This document shows, piece by piece, positions 48,001 through 60,569 of a stretch of 64,000 nucleotides of DNA. The first letter of the stretch is position 1. Every line of letters begins with the position of its first letter. The notes below the pieces were generated by a model that worked only from the letters and a program-made list of their open reading frames with translations, was not told where the DNA came from and searched no databases. Position numbers and translations under genes: made by a program. This stretch comes from Dillenia suffruticosa (taxonomy: Eukaryota > Streptophyta > Magnoliopsida > Dilleniales > Dilleniaceae): assembly GCA_033439265.1 (NCBI GenBank), contig JAVTVX010000002.1, positions 15,031,674-15,095,673 on the forward strand, in the 5' to 3' direction.

Positions 48001-51000
48001 CTTCACAATCTCATACTTGTGCTCTATACGAAGAAGACAATACCATAAGTAGGTTACTCAGAGCAGATTTCTTCCAAATAAAATGCAAGAAAAATTTTTA
48101 CCTGGAAAAACACCAGCAAAACCATCAGCATTTTCAATGAGTTCTTCAATTGGCATAGCTGCAATAGACTCATCTTTACTTTCACCCAGCAGAGATGATG
48201 AAGGATACATATTTGTGCCCATTCCAAGCCGTCTCCCTGTTTCTTTAGCAATGGCAAGTTGATCCCCTGAAAGTGGTACCAAGAGAGAAACATTCATCAT
48301 ATGCATTTTTCCAAAAATTTGCAACAGAATTCTTAAAATATATTAGCTGCTTTATTTATAGTAGAAACAGGAGATACACATTCCATGGACTAACATTGTA
48401 GCCAACAATTTCATTAGCGGAAGGTTTCTAATCTTTTGCATAGATGTCATGACCTGAAAACCAAAAGTTTGCTGTGATATTGTTAAGTCTGCTTGGTTGC
48501 TTCATCATCATCATACTCAGAGACATGTATAATGAACAAAAAGGAGAAAACTAGACTAAAGGGGTAGATGTTTTCAAAAACCTATTTAGTGCCAATACTG
48601 TTCAAAACCAACTCCCTGGGAGTCGAGTGATCTTATCGTATTGAATCCCACTAAATTTTTGATAGTAAAATGATTCATGAGATGAATCGCCAAAGAGTCC
48701 AATAGCACTTAGTGCTGTAATAATTTGGTAATGTTAATAACAAAAACAAAATGGACACTTATTCTTACCGGTGATCATTTTTACGCTCACTCCAAGATCT
48801 AAAGCCCTTCTAATCGTTTCAGCACTGTCATGGCGAGGAGGATCAAAGAGAGGGAGAAGACCAACAAATTCCCAGGGCCCCCCTGGACTATCTTTGTTTG
48901 CAGCTGGTACTTCCTGGAAAAATAGAATTCTTATCAGTTCACAGATGCAGTGAAGAACACTTTCAGGAAATCAAAATGGTCCTGGAAAATCTTTAATTAC
49001 CTGTCGAGCAACTGCAAGGGATCGAAGTCCACGCTCTGCAAACTTATCAATAATTGAATGTACCTTTTTTTCAATATTGGACCTGTTATCTGCCAAATTG
49101 AGGATCTGCAATTTCAAGGATAATGCTTATGTATAAGTGTACATTGACGTAATTACTACCGAAAGCATAAACTCTGGATGGTGTCTGTACCTGCTCAGGC
49201 GCACCTTTGCTCACTCTGTGCATTTTACCAGCACCATCAATGTATGTAAGTGCTGTTCTCTTATCAGTTGGATTAAATGGAAGGAAGTGAACTTCTGTAA
49301 TTCCAGCTCGTGCCTAAACCATAAAGAAAGTCATATTAACAACAATAGAGTAAATAATCATTGCAAGGACAAAACCAAAATCAATAGCCAAATGTCAAAG
49401 ACTCCTGTACTCAGTTCTATCATGACAATATACCTCCTTCGGATCAGCAAGCATCGAGACAATTGCAGAATCAATAGCATCTTGATTTTCCAGTCTGGAA
49501 GCTCTTGCAGCCATCAGGACAACCATATCCTCGTCGACATCTTTGGCGAAAACCTGCAGCAACATCGAGGATATTAAAATTCCATGCAAAATTGTATGGC
49601 TTGAGATATTCGTGTAAATGAGATTCCAATCATTGGCCCTAGTTAGCATGTGCTCCTCAATTCTCTCTCATCCCAGCTACCTCAAATCTCTATTATTGAA
49701 GAAGTCTACCAACTAAAATTAATCGAATCTAAGTTAAGATTCCTTCCTCAAAGTTACACAAATGTCAACAAATGAACCATGCTAGAACACAATAATTGGG
49801 AAAGACTTTGTGAAGACTTTTTTATCTTCTTTGCAGTCTAATATCCTCTATTGCTCTTTTCCAAATGATCCTAGATACCTATAGATTCTAAGTGAAATAA
49901 GTTAAAATTTGACAGGAGCAAAAGAATAATTAGTTTCATGGTTTGCTTTTGTACTACATTTTTAGTGCTTTACTATCAATTAGTTACTAATGTGGCCTTT
50001 CATAGAATCTTTCTTTCTCATGCATGAATCTGCACCAGTAGGGAAGGAATAACATGAAATACTTCTTGAGCATTTTCTAAGCGTTTGGTAATCCAGCTAT
50101 GTTCCTCAAAGCAAAATTATATAGGGCCCAAAGCAGATTCAAAAAGACCACCTCAATCAGAGTTTTGTCCACTGTAAGTTTGTTGAGTGTGAGAGTGCCG
50201 GTTTTATCACTGCATAAGACATCCATCCCAGCCATTTCCTCAATAGCTGTCATTCTTTTTGTTATAGCACCCTGCATTTAAGTTTCAATCAGAGTTGAAT
50301 GATTCAGAAAATCCTTCAATTAGTGGTTAGAAGTACAGCTTCACAAACCTGTTGTGATAGGCGATGAGATCCTATTGCCATGGTAACAGAAAGTACAGTT
50401 GGCATTGCGATTGGGATTCCACCAATGAGTAGAACGAGAAGATTGTCTATTCCTTCACGGTAACGCCTCCCTTGCGGCCCATATATTACAATTATCTCAA
50501 TGAGCATCCCGACAGCAATTGAGCAAATACAGAAGTTTCCAATTGCAGTTAAGACCTGAAATCGATAGTTTAGTTCTCAGAATTCATGATAATCTTCCAA
50601 TGATCTCGACAATTTGAGATTACTTCAGCAGGTCTTAGTTAAGTAGCAGGGGAGTGGCTCAACCAGGTAAAGCCTCCCAAGTATGTAGTTGGTAACAATC
50701 TGTTACCAAGATAAAAATGTTTCCATTACGAACCTGCTGAAAATGGCCAACATGGGTAGTGTTTTCAACCAAATGAGCTGCCTTTCCAAAAAATGTGTGT
50801 ACTCCAGTCGCAATCACAACTGCTTCAATTTCACCTTGTTTACATGTTGAACCTGAGTAGACACCATCACCGGGATTTTTGGTCACTGGAAGTGACTCTC
50901 CTGTAAGAGCTGACTGGAAAGGAAAAAAGAAATCATGTGATTACACACGTAAATTTGGAAATGCTGAAGTGAATGATTCTGAAAAACACCATGATACTTC

Positions 51001-53053
51001 TCTTCTAATGTATTATGAGGGAACAAAGTTAACAGAAATTACAATTTTAATTAGGGAAGAAAAAGTGACATAAATTCTTCTACTTTTGTACAGTGCTGTG
51101 GATATAAGACCTGGAACCATCTCAATCAGCAGAAGCTTTTCTAGGAAAAGAACAAGAACATGCATTCAAGAAACTGGCACTTCGCCAGTAACACTAGAGG
51201 ATTAGGTTGAACAGCCTAACAATTCTTTGCTCTAAAGGTCTCTTTCAGCATTGGGATGATACCTCCAAAGTTTATTTCCTTTTTTTCTTTGATCCAGCTG
51301 AATTTTTAAAGTGCAAATTTAATATTGACTCACATGTAATTGAATCTGCTCAATGACATATTATAATTTTGGTGCTAGTAGTTACCTGATCTATCTTCAG
51401 GGGATCTCCTTCAAGCAGACGAGCATCAGCAGGAATAATGTCACCTAGTTTGATACTAACAATGTCACCAGGCACCAGTACAGAAGCATCCTCCTCGCTC
51501 CATTTCCCGTCTCGTAAAACCTGATGAAATCCATAATTTTAAAGGAATTTGCAGAGAAAAAAAAAAGCCTTCCAGATGTGAAAAGGAAATGGGTTGATGA
51601 AGTTGTCATGATAGGATAGACCGTAAAGAAATTTATTTGAAAAAAGAGGAAAAAGAGTGAGGCACACCTTTGCTTTTGGTGCCAACCGAGCCATGAGGGC
51701 CGCAGCTGCATTTCCAGCATTGTTTTCCTCTATAAAGCTGATTGTTGAATTTAAAATAAGTAAAGCTACAATTCCGATAAAGTCATGGTAATCTGCAGGC
51801 TTGTGCTGCACAGTGAAGGTTTCTCACAGTCAATGGAAAAGGTAAAATCTCAACCTTGTAAATCCAAATTGTGCAAGATCTCATCATAAGGAAAGAAAAG
51901 GGAAAACAAAAGACTTCCAGTAGACAAGAAGAACGCTCACAAACATACATCTCCACGCGCCATTGTTATAGCCATGATAGCGGCTGCTTCCATAACCCAT
52001 GACAGGGGATTCCACATAAAACCCAAAAACTTGAGTATCTTACTTTCCTGTGGAAGATGAAATTATGGAGATGCTTGGTAAAAATACAATGAGATATATA
52101 TAATACGAAATAACATGTAAAGTCCAAAGGACCTTTTTCTCTTCAAGTTTGTTGTATCCAAACACGTTCAGCCGTTCTTGAACTTCATCTGAATTGAGAC
52201 CCTCTCTTGTGCATTTCAAATAATCAAAAACTTCTTCAAGAGGAATATTCTCCTACACGAAGAAAATATAATAAGAAAAATATAAAACCATAAGTTTTCT
52301 TTATGTTGGCCTAGTTACAAACAATTGATATAAATGACAGTCATTCTTTTTCCTTTAAATCAATTCAATAAAACCACTATTGGTTACCAATAATGGTCTC
52401 TTTTGGATATAACTCTAGGAATGATGGATGTATTATATATATTATGGATATGAAAATGAATTAATTTAGCTCAGTAATTAAAAAATTTTCAAACAACAAT
52501 ACCTTAAAAGGAATTGGAGGCCTCTACTCTACTCTCCCTTCATGCCATGATTTTACAAGAAATTTCTTTTTTTCCAAATATGTTAGAAATATGCCAATTA
52601 TGCACACATAAACTCATATTCATGGAAATATCCACATACAAAATGATGCATATAAATGGACTAGAAGGCTATCCTGATTTTAAAATATACATATTAAAAC
52701 AGAAAAACAAAAACAAAAGAGGGTTCTACCTTGATGTCTTTTAGAACAAATTTAGCATCATCTTCATGCAATTGAAAACAAATCGCAAAAATATTACTCA
52801 TAAAGCCAATCAATTTTATAAGATGTAGACTTTGGTAGAACCAAGAGCACCAGGCCAAAAGTTTCTTAGATTTGTTATAAGTTGACTTAGAAATGGTTCA
52901 TTAGACCAGTTATGGTGCTGAGATGTCGAGGTAAATTTTTCCCTAAACAATCAAGAAAAAGATATATTTCAGAATCAAATAAATTGCTATAGCCTATACC
53001 AGGTCCACAGTTTCCTTGCTAATAGCTTCCAGGGAAATGGTTGTGTTAGCCAT
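45075..53053 (-). CDS. AHA7: Plasma-membrane H+-ATPase (P3A-type, AHA7-like)
   Basis: Coding exons: 53000-53053, 52133-52252, 51949-52047, 51668-51805, 51386-51520, 50734-50913, 50349-50555, 50152-50271, 49434-49553, 49191-49313, 49001-49105, 48769-48913, 48102-48266, 47785-48023, 47669-47701, 47460-47541, 46839-46999, 46422-46634, 45797-45979, 45425-45603, 45075-45168; 2895 nt, 964 residues, frame kept throughout. It pumps protons out of the cell using ATP. Visible motifs are TGES (actuator), [11 protein letters not shown] (phosphorylated Asp), KGAPEQ (nucleotide binding), [22 protein letters not shown], and LNDGTIM with the membrane aspartate of the proton path. The C-terminal autoinhibitory region ends HYTV, so the penultimate threonine used for 14-3-3 binding is present. 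The N-terminus ([34 protein letters not shown]) and [13 protein letters not shown] fit the AHA7 branch. The exon of 33 nt (47669-47701) is unusually small. A spliced leader is likely upstream. Confidence 0.97.
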
Positions 53054-53100
53054 TACAATCTCCTGCCTCAGCCCTTGCCCAGTAGCACAAAGGCAGAGAG

Positions 53101-53900
53101 TCTGCAGATTCAGATCCATAAACAATGAATATCAACAACTTAGAGAATTACAAGTGCATGTGTACACCTATATACAGGGCTTTGTAATTTAAAATAGTGT
53201 AAGAACAAAACCATACCAGATTGAACAAAACCAGGTTCTCTGAAAGGTTACCAGCTATCATGACTTTTTCAAATACCATTTACTATCAGAAAATCGATTC
53301 AAGATAAGAAAAAATCCCCATGATAGCATTCATGATTAGACATTACAAAAAACTTTCCATTCAAAATTTTCCTCTATATATGTCATCTTATTTCCATCAT
53401 AGTCGATCAATATTTCTTAGGTTACTAAGCTAGAAAATCATGTCCGATTAAATTCCAGGATTCAAAATTCAAGGAGAAAAAGACTGAATTCCCGAAGAAA
53501 AAAATCATTAAAAGAATTACAACCGAAACAGAATTGATACTAGGTTTAATTGACTTAAACACGGAGAAAGTATGAATCAAAATAGGAATTGAAACCCACA
53601 GAATAAAAAGCGAGGAATATATTTACCAAGAGAAAGAGTCAAGCAACGAGATTCGTCAATTGATTGCCCCAGTTCCACCAAACTGAAGGTGTAGAGGAAA
53701 TTAGGGACTTTGCGGTGGAGTAATTGAGCGGAACGAAATAGCATTGTATATATAGCCCTTGTAAGCATAACAATTTTCGAATCCTTCATAATGCGACACA
53801 AGGAGAGATGAGAAGCGTGAGGATCGATTTTGGGGGGTAAGGAAGAAGACGAAACCCTAACTTCAGCAACTCCGTCGAAGCCAGCACACGCTGGCATAAA
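53101..53900 (-). promoter_or_regulatory. Probable spliced 5' leader of the H+-ATPase with a long upstream ORF
   Basis: An acceptor (CTGCAG) just before 53101 and a donor (GTAAAT) at 53626 would join a leader exon (53627 to about 53.9 kb) to the ATG exon. An ATG at 53897 then opens a frame that crosses the junction and continues for 108 codons, stopping at 53046-53048, inside codons 2-3 of the pump ORF. Leader introns and short uORFs are known for plant H+-ATPase genes; the exact leader here is inferred. Confidence 0.45.
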
Positions 53901-53935
53901 ACGACTCTGTTCGTAAGTGTTGCGAAAAACGCGAC

Positions 53936-53954
53936 AGAGAGAGAGAGAGAGAGA
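53936..53954. promoter_or_regulatory. GA/CT tract at the H+-ATPase promoter
   Basis: A GA run (CT on the coding strand) just upstream of the proposed leader, followed by a short ACAGAGAGACG. It may mark the core promoter or leader start. Confidence 0.4.
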
Positions 53955-54837
53955 CAGAGAGACGTTGTATTTGAATTTTTGGCTTCTTCGGGTGGGATAA
54001 TATGATGCAAAATGCTACTCTATGGGACGCCCTACGGGGTTCTTGTCGGCTCTCTTTTCCCCGCCACGATGCCCCCCGCGGATTGGATCTTTAACGTTTG
54101 AAGCTTGGGATATTTGTCGGTAATTTAAATATTTTAGATAGCTATGTAGTAAACCAAGGGATGTAAATATTCTTATTTGAATTTATTTTTAATTATTTCT
54201 AATTATATAACAAATTTATACGATAAATCACAAAAATAAAATATAATAAATCCACTGTGAGTTACAAAACTCATTTTTTGGACATAAATATTTTATAAGT
54301 TTGGTTTGTCTAATTTTTGCAAATATTTATTTTAAAAAATAAACTTGAAATTACATATTAAAAAAAAATAACTTTTTATTAACCACTCGTAACTTTATTT
54401 TTCCAAAATTTTCTCTCACAAACTTTCTCTTTCCCTTTTCTATGAATAAAATTTACCTTTTCTACTCATATTATTTGAATAGTACTGTTAGATTTAATAA
54501 GGTGATGTGATGAGTTAAGCAAATACTAATTCAAGGGTTAAAAATATATTTAATCACCATTTTCAGGTTAATAGGAAAAAATGAATTTGGTCTTACAATT
54601 AAGCATGTTGGAGGCATTATTATTATTGTTATTTTTTTTTTTTGTATTTTTTTCATACGTGACATTGAAAACTATTATATCTAAAACAAAAAATTTAAAA
54701 TCAAAATCAAAAGAATTGTTTTTAATATCTATTCAGAATAGAGATTTTAATATTACTCTTCTCAGAACAATTTTGAAATCTTTATTTTAGAAAAATGTTT
54801 TAGTACATAAAACTTCAGAGTATTTAAAACCCTTGTA

Positions 54838-55262
54838 TTAGGTAATGGCCTTAACCCTAAATGAAAAAAAAAAAAAAAACAATATCCCCTCCAAAGAACA
54901 TTTTGAAAGCTTATGTTTCAATTTCCTAAGCTTATGTTTCTCCTCGTCTTTAACACGTGAATCTGAGAATGATTTTGACAGCCACCGACACTTGTTGATA
55001 TAGGTGTGTGGGTACATTTGTCCCTTAACTAGGTCGGGAGTTTGACTTTTTTTGAACATGAAAAAAAATAATGTTGAGAGGTCTACCCTTAATCGGGTAC
55101 TATAATAGTCGATCCAGATTAGTAGGACGAAACTCTAAATATTAGGTAGTGACCAAGCTTTCAAAAACCGTTTTGGAAGCTTATGTTTCAATTTCCTAAG
55201 CTTATGTTTCTCCTCGTCTTTAACATGTGAATCTGAGAATGATTCTGGCAGCCCACCATTAT
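54838..55262. repeat. Duplicated segment with a 270-bp offset, enclosing a SINE fragment
   Basis: AAGCTTATGTTTCAATTTCC and the following 70 or so bases occur at 54908 and 55178 with only a few differences. Each copy is preceded by ATTAGGTA.TG.CC, the 3' edge of the SINE family body. The minus strand is open through both copies and contains the phrase KDEEKHKLRKLKHKL, which I do not recognise. Confidence 0.75.
55060..55160 (+). mobile_element. tRNA-derived SINE fragment, copy 3
   Basis: It contains the body motif GTCGATCCAGATTAGTAGGA followed by CGAAACTCTAAATATTAGG, matching copies 1, 4 and 6. The head is too degraded to show both promoter boxes. Confidence 0.6.
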
Positions 55263-56283
55263 TCAGTATTTTTCTTTGATGACAAAGATCCAGTGGGCTT
55301 TTGTTTAATTGCTGATCTCTATGTAAGTGTTCTAACATAAACAAAACTAGGAGTATGGCAGTCAAACGATGGAGATTTTTATTTTATGATATAATGCACC
55401 AAAGAAGGAAACCACAAGCACCTCCAAGAAAAGACTATGGGCATGTTTGGGCTGGATTGCTATTGGCTAGCTGTTGAAATTATTATATTGTATAACGATG
55501 AAAAATAAATTATTGGCAAGTTGTACCTTATTATTTTGTCCTAATGTTTTCTATCCAAGTTAATGAAGACAACAAGGGCCCAATTTGTTCTGTCAATTCA
55601 ACAAGTTACGCGCGTGTGTGTGAGTGCATTCAAAATTGATGCATGATGCTTACTATATGGATAGATAATAATTTGGTAAATTACTGATATTCAGATCAGA
55701 GTATTGGTTGTTTAATATCGTATTAGAGGAATTATTTTTATATTTAAATATTCCCTTTTGAAAAAGAAAATTAATATATATATTTGTAACAATATTATTA
55801 CAAATCTTATTAAAAATTATAAAATAATTTTTAAAATTTTAAAAATACCGTTAAAAGTCTCAAAAGTACCATTAATTTTTAGAATATTATTTATTTCAAT
55901 AAAATTATAATATCCGCACTCTACATATTAGACTTTATCTCTAATACAAAATTTTGATTTTATTTCTAAATTTTACGTTGTCATAAGATGATATAGTCGT
56001 TGCGAAAAGAGTCCACGTCGGCAAGCTATTAATCGAAACAACGATGGTGATTTAAAACCATGGGAAAAATTCAATTACAATATGAGGGTTAGTGAGATTT
56101 TTGAATATGGCATTTTCGTTGTGGTTGGTTCACCTCAACAAACGACAATCACAAATCTTATTAATGACCCCACCAGGATTTCTTGGACGAGCAAGCATTT
56201 TAGTATTCATCGATGTGGCCGATGAATTCTTTAGGGATCTTGTCAAGAAACAGTAAATCGAGTCTCGACATTCAACCAACATC

Positions 56284-56478
56284 TAATGACTCAGTTGGTT
56301 CAGAAATTAACGTCCATTAATTATAGTCGAAAGTTCGATCTCTCATGGGAATAAAAAAATCAGCGCTAGGAGATCTGTTCCCTTAATTGAACCCTACAAA
56401 CAGTCGATCTAGTTTAGTCAGGATAAATCTCTATATACAAGATTGATAGCCTAACCATGATAATAAAAAAAAAAAAAA
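56284..56478 (+). mobile_element. tRNA-derived SINE, copy 4
   Basis: A full-length-looking copy: TGACTCAGTTGGTTCAG (A box), AAAGTTCGATCTC (B box), GATCTAGTTTAGTCAGGATA (body) and a poly-A tail at about 56465-56478. The flanks share only CATTCAA, so the target-site duplication is weak. Confidence 0.75.
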
Positions 56479-57257
56479 CCTTGGCATTCAAATTCTACGC
56501 TATTCAATAACAATTAAAATATGTCACTTTTGTAATTATGTGGGGAATGAATGCTTTCGCTTTCCGGGTGCAACTTTGAAATTAAACAAGAAAAAAATAT
56601 ATATGTTCTTGTTACAATTAAGGATAATATCTTAATTTTAACTTTTGAAAATAAAAACACAGGAGTTGAAAGAGATTATATCTAAATTGAATCTCATAAT
56701 ATTTGAATCGGATTAGTTGAATAATCTGAATACCGGTGATCTAATAACAAAAGAAAAAAAAGATAAAAAACTTTCTTTCTTACGATTTTACTTATTTACT
56801 TTTATGTAGCCAAAACTTTAACATTCACGTATGAGCTAAACTATATAGAGATTGGGCAGAACACTGAATGCTCTCCTATCTCATTCTAATATATAACTTT
56901 GAGGATCTATATACTATAGTAACTTCAAAACTAATAAAATTTACGATAAATATGATTTTAAGAATTTTTATTCTTTTCTTTCCTTTTTAACCTGTGTTAT
57001 TATTGTAATTAATTAGACAAAAAGATATAAATTTGTATATAAATCTAATTCATCTATACTAATGAAATATATATATATTTCTTCAACTTATATACATATT
57101 CTTAGGTTCGTCATGTGAAACTTATCCTAGCAATTTAACTTCTAATAATAAATAGATTTGGCTTGTCGGCAATTTCAGGAAAATGTTACAAAAAAATAAT
57201 CACATAAACAAATAGTTGACTTTTGATATATTCACTTACACAAAGTCACGCGCGCGC

Positions 57258-57293
<36 letters not shown>

Positions 57294-57296
<3 letters not shown>

Positions 57297-57467
57297 ATTA
57301 TGATTAGGTTACCAATCTAATATTTAGAGTTTTATCCTGATTAATTTGGATCGATCACTTATAGAATCCAATTAAGGGGATAGATCTTTCGGTACTAATT
57401 TTTTGTTTTTATAAGAATTAAATTTCATATCATGATTAAAGAGTGTCATTTTTAAACCTGCTGTTGT
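57294..57467 (-). mobile_element. tRNA-derived SINE, copy 5
   Basis: On the minus strand it shows TGACACTCTTTAATCATGAT (head), then AATCCAAATTAATCAGGATA and AAACTCTAAATATTAGATTGG (body). The tail side abuts a TA repeat (57258-57293). Confidence 0.65.
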
Positions 57468-60430
57468 TATATATATATATTAGGGATGTTGCAGATGGGA
57501 GAAGGTGGGAACAATTTATCGGGTACGGAAAAAAGAGTTGATGATGAAAGTGAAAGGAACGTGTACCTGTGAGTCATGGATTCGCAGAATATGCTCACTC
57601 TCATGAGTCATCAGCGTCAGGTTATTATGCATCTTAGCCAATGATGGTACGACCGAAGGTACAACGTATGCCTTCAACCGAATCTTCTGGAATTATACTG
57701 TCGGATTTCAATTTAAAATGAACAAAAAAAACTTTGTTGAAAACAAATTTTGGCCAATTCAACCCCATAGCCAATGCTTCTACATTGCCCAAAATTATTA
57801 ATTTCAAATGCCAAAGTTGATATTTTATTTTATTTTGTTTTTATAAATCATCAATATCCTATAATTATATTAAATTTAATTTAATCTTATTAAATTTAAT
57901 CTGATTTAAATTAAATTTAACATTTAAAAAAAAAACTCTTCCATAAATATTTTTATCATCTATAAAACTTGAATATGAAATTTTATTTAAAAAATATCAA
58001 TATTTAGTCACCGACGAATGAGCTATTGTTCTAAGGGTCGTGTTGTTGTCACTTGAGTAATTATTTCCACAGTGCAGTCACTATGGGCTGGGCTGGAATG
58101 AGAAGAAAATAAGCTCTTTTCTCTGGGCCTACTTGGACTACGATTTTTTGTCAATGTCACTTGCCCATAAAAGTGCAAGTTCAAATTTCAAGGCCGAGCA
58201 GTCTATGGAGCTTGGGCTTTTAGAAGTCCAGCTGAGAAAGTGGGGGCAATTTGGAGGCCCACCCAATGATGTTCTGGCAAGGTCCACTTTGTACTCGCCG
58301 GTCTTTTTACCCCCTTTTTTTGAAGGTTATTCTAATCAATTAGATATCACACCTTTTATTAATAAAATCTTTTGGCATTCACACCATTCTTTTTACCATT
58401 CTAAGCACAATTATAGGACCAAAAGTTTATGGTAAAAGAATTATGTCGTGGCATCATTATCCATCAAAGAAAGATGTGATAATAAATTTATACATATGAA
58501 GCTTTGGTATTTCAGATGGTCACACGCACAAAGACAGGCAATGAAGAGAGGAGAGAATTAGCCGCTTACCAAACTTCCTTTTTTTTTATTTGCCCGATCG
58601 ATATTCGATAATTAATTTATTATTTTCGATTACTTCGGTTCAAGTTAAATGTCAGATTTATTAAGGAGGCGAGTATTTCCGATATCTATTTTTTATTCCC
58701 AAAATTCAAATTTAAAAATTTGATTAAAAAAAATTCAGTACTCTTATCATTGGACCAATAAGATGTTGGCCAAACTTTTAGGCAACGAGATCAATTTTCC
58801 TTGAGAATTGAAGCCTCGAATAGAGACCCATTGTTGTCCAATGGAGGATCAATTGTAGGATTTTCTTGGTCATGTAACATCTTGTGGTTTTCATTCTTTG
58901 CCTTTCAAAACTTCAACAGCAAATTCCACAACACATACCAATGTGTTGAAAAGATTGTTCATTTGTTGAAAAATTTTCATCCCCACATTTTTCCAAGGAG
59001 TCCAACGTTAGAAAATCCTAAAATCTGCATGTTAACTATGGTAAAAATTTGTCATTGTTAAGGACTATTCTATAACTTGTTAAAATTTCAAATTTAGTTG
59101 TTTGATTTGAAAAAAAATATATATATGAGTGCGTTGTCTTGATTTTTAAGAAGACACAAAACAGGCATTGAGGAGGAGGGAGAGGATTTGTGCTCTGCAC
59201 CCCCCATTTAAATTTTCATCGAACCGATCTCTTTTGGGTTAAGTGATTAGATACTTTACCCCCTTAAGTAGAAGTTTTAAGTTCGAGTCGTCCTGAAAAT
59301 GATAAAAAAGGATTTGAGAGAATCAAACCCTAAAATAGACCACATAATACTCGAATTGAATTAATCGGACAAAATCCAGATATTGGTGGTGAAAACCAAA
59401 AGAAAAATAAAATTTCCATGGAAAATAACTTTTTGATAAATAAAATATATTTGTATGTATTTGGAAGCCAAAAAATGTCTTTATTAGCTGAAAATGTTTT
59501 GTCCATTCAATGAAGAAAAATCAATTCTTAATCAAATGACTTTTCTTTTGTGCAAAAAATTAAAACGCAGAAAATAAAAAAAAAGGAAAGCAAGATTTGG
59601 TTTTTCAAATCAACATCCTACCACAAAATAATTATGCTTTTTACAAACAATACAGACTAATTTAGCACCACAAAGAGAAACTATATAAATAAACAAAAAA
59701 TAATTGAATTTTCCACATAAATTAGAAGAATCAGATGAGACATTCGATCTGGATGGACCCATTTTTTATTCGATAAAATAGATGATTTATTAAATTATAA
59801 TTATAGAATAGTGTTAATTCTTTTCTATATAACTATTAAATAAATCAGAATTATTTATTAATATTCAAATCTCATAGTCTTGGAATAGACTTTTTACTTT
59901 TCTCATAGTATCTGCCAAGATCACTGAATTGAGTGGAGGAGAGTGATAGCTTAGGTCTCATGGGAGGGGAACCAGGTCCCTCCACGAATACTAGACCTAA
60001 AAAGAAACAAGCGTTTCCCTCAAGGTCACGGGTTGAGATATTTATTGTGAACTCTCCACCAGAAAAGAAAAGAAAAAAAAAAAAGAACACAAAAATAAAA
60101 ACAAAAAAAGAGGCCAGGTACGACAATAGTAAGAGTAATAAAATCAAAAGATGATAACTTAGGTCATACGATGAACTTTCTAATATATGATTTTTGACTT
60201 TGACTGTTTGGATTTCTTAATCATAGACTCGCATTTTATTTTTTTTTTTGGAAAAAATACCCTCTTATCAAGTTGTTCAATAAATTTTTTACTAGATTGA
60301 TCTTGACAAAGAAAATGAAACCTGCATAAATTGTGAAAACAGAAAGTGATATTTTTACTAGATTTGTGTGAAGTTTTGTTCACAAATAAATTAGAAACAA
60401 GAGTAAATATCCCAAAAAAACATATTCGCC

Positions 60431-60569
60431 CCATGAGAACGAAAAAATCAACGCCGGAGACCTATCCCCTCAATTGGGCCCTGCAAATAGTCGATCCAGA
60501 TTAATCGGCACGAAATCTCGGATACTGGATTGGTGGTCTAGTCATGTTACCAAAAAAAAAAAAAAAAAC
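60431..60569 (+). mobile_element. tRNA-derived SINE, copy 6, 5'-truncated with perfect target-site duplication
   Basis: It starts inside the family body (GAACGAAAAAATCAACG) without A or B box, continues with GTCGATCCAGATTAATCGG and CGAAATCTCGGATACTGG, and ends in poly-A. ACATATTCGCC stands on both sides (60420-60430 and 60570-60580), an 11-bp target-site duplication. The perfect duplication suggests a fairly recent insertion. Confidence 0.85.

Noticed and set aside
49137-49577. 146-codon plus-strand open frame
   Set aside because: It lies antisense to the well-supported H+-ATPase exons and shows no family resemblance.
58133-58435. 100-codon plus-strand open frame
   Set aside because: No domain recognised; it may be a repeat remnant or chance.
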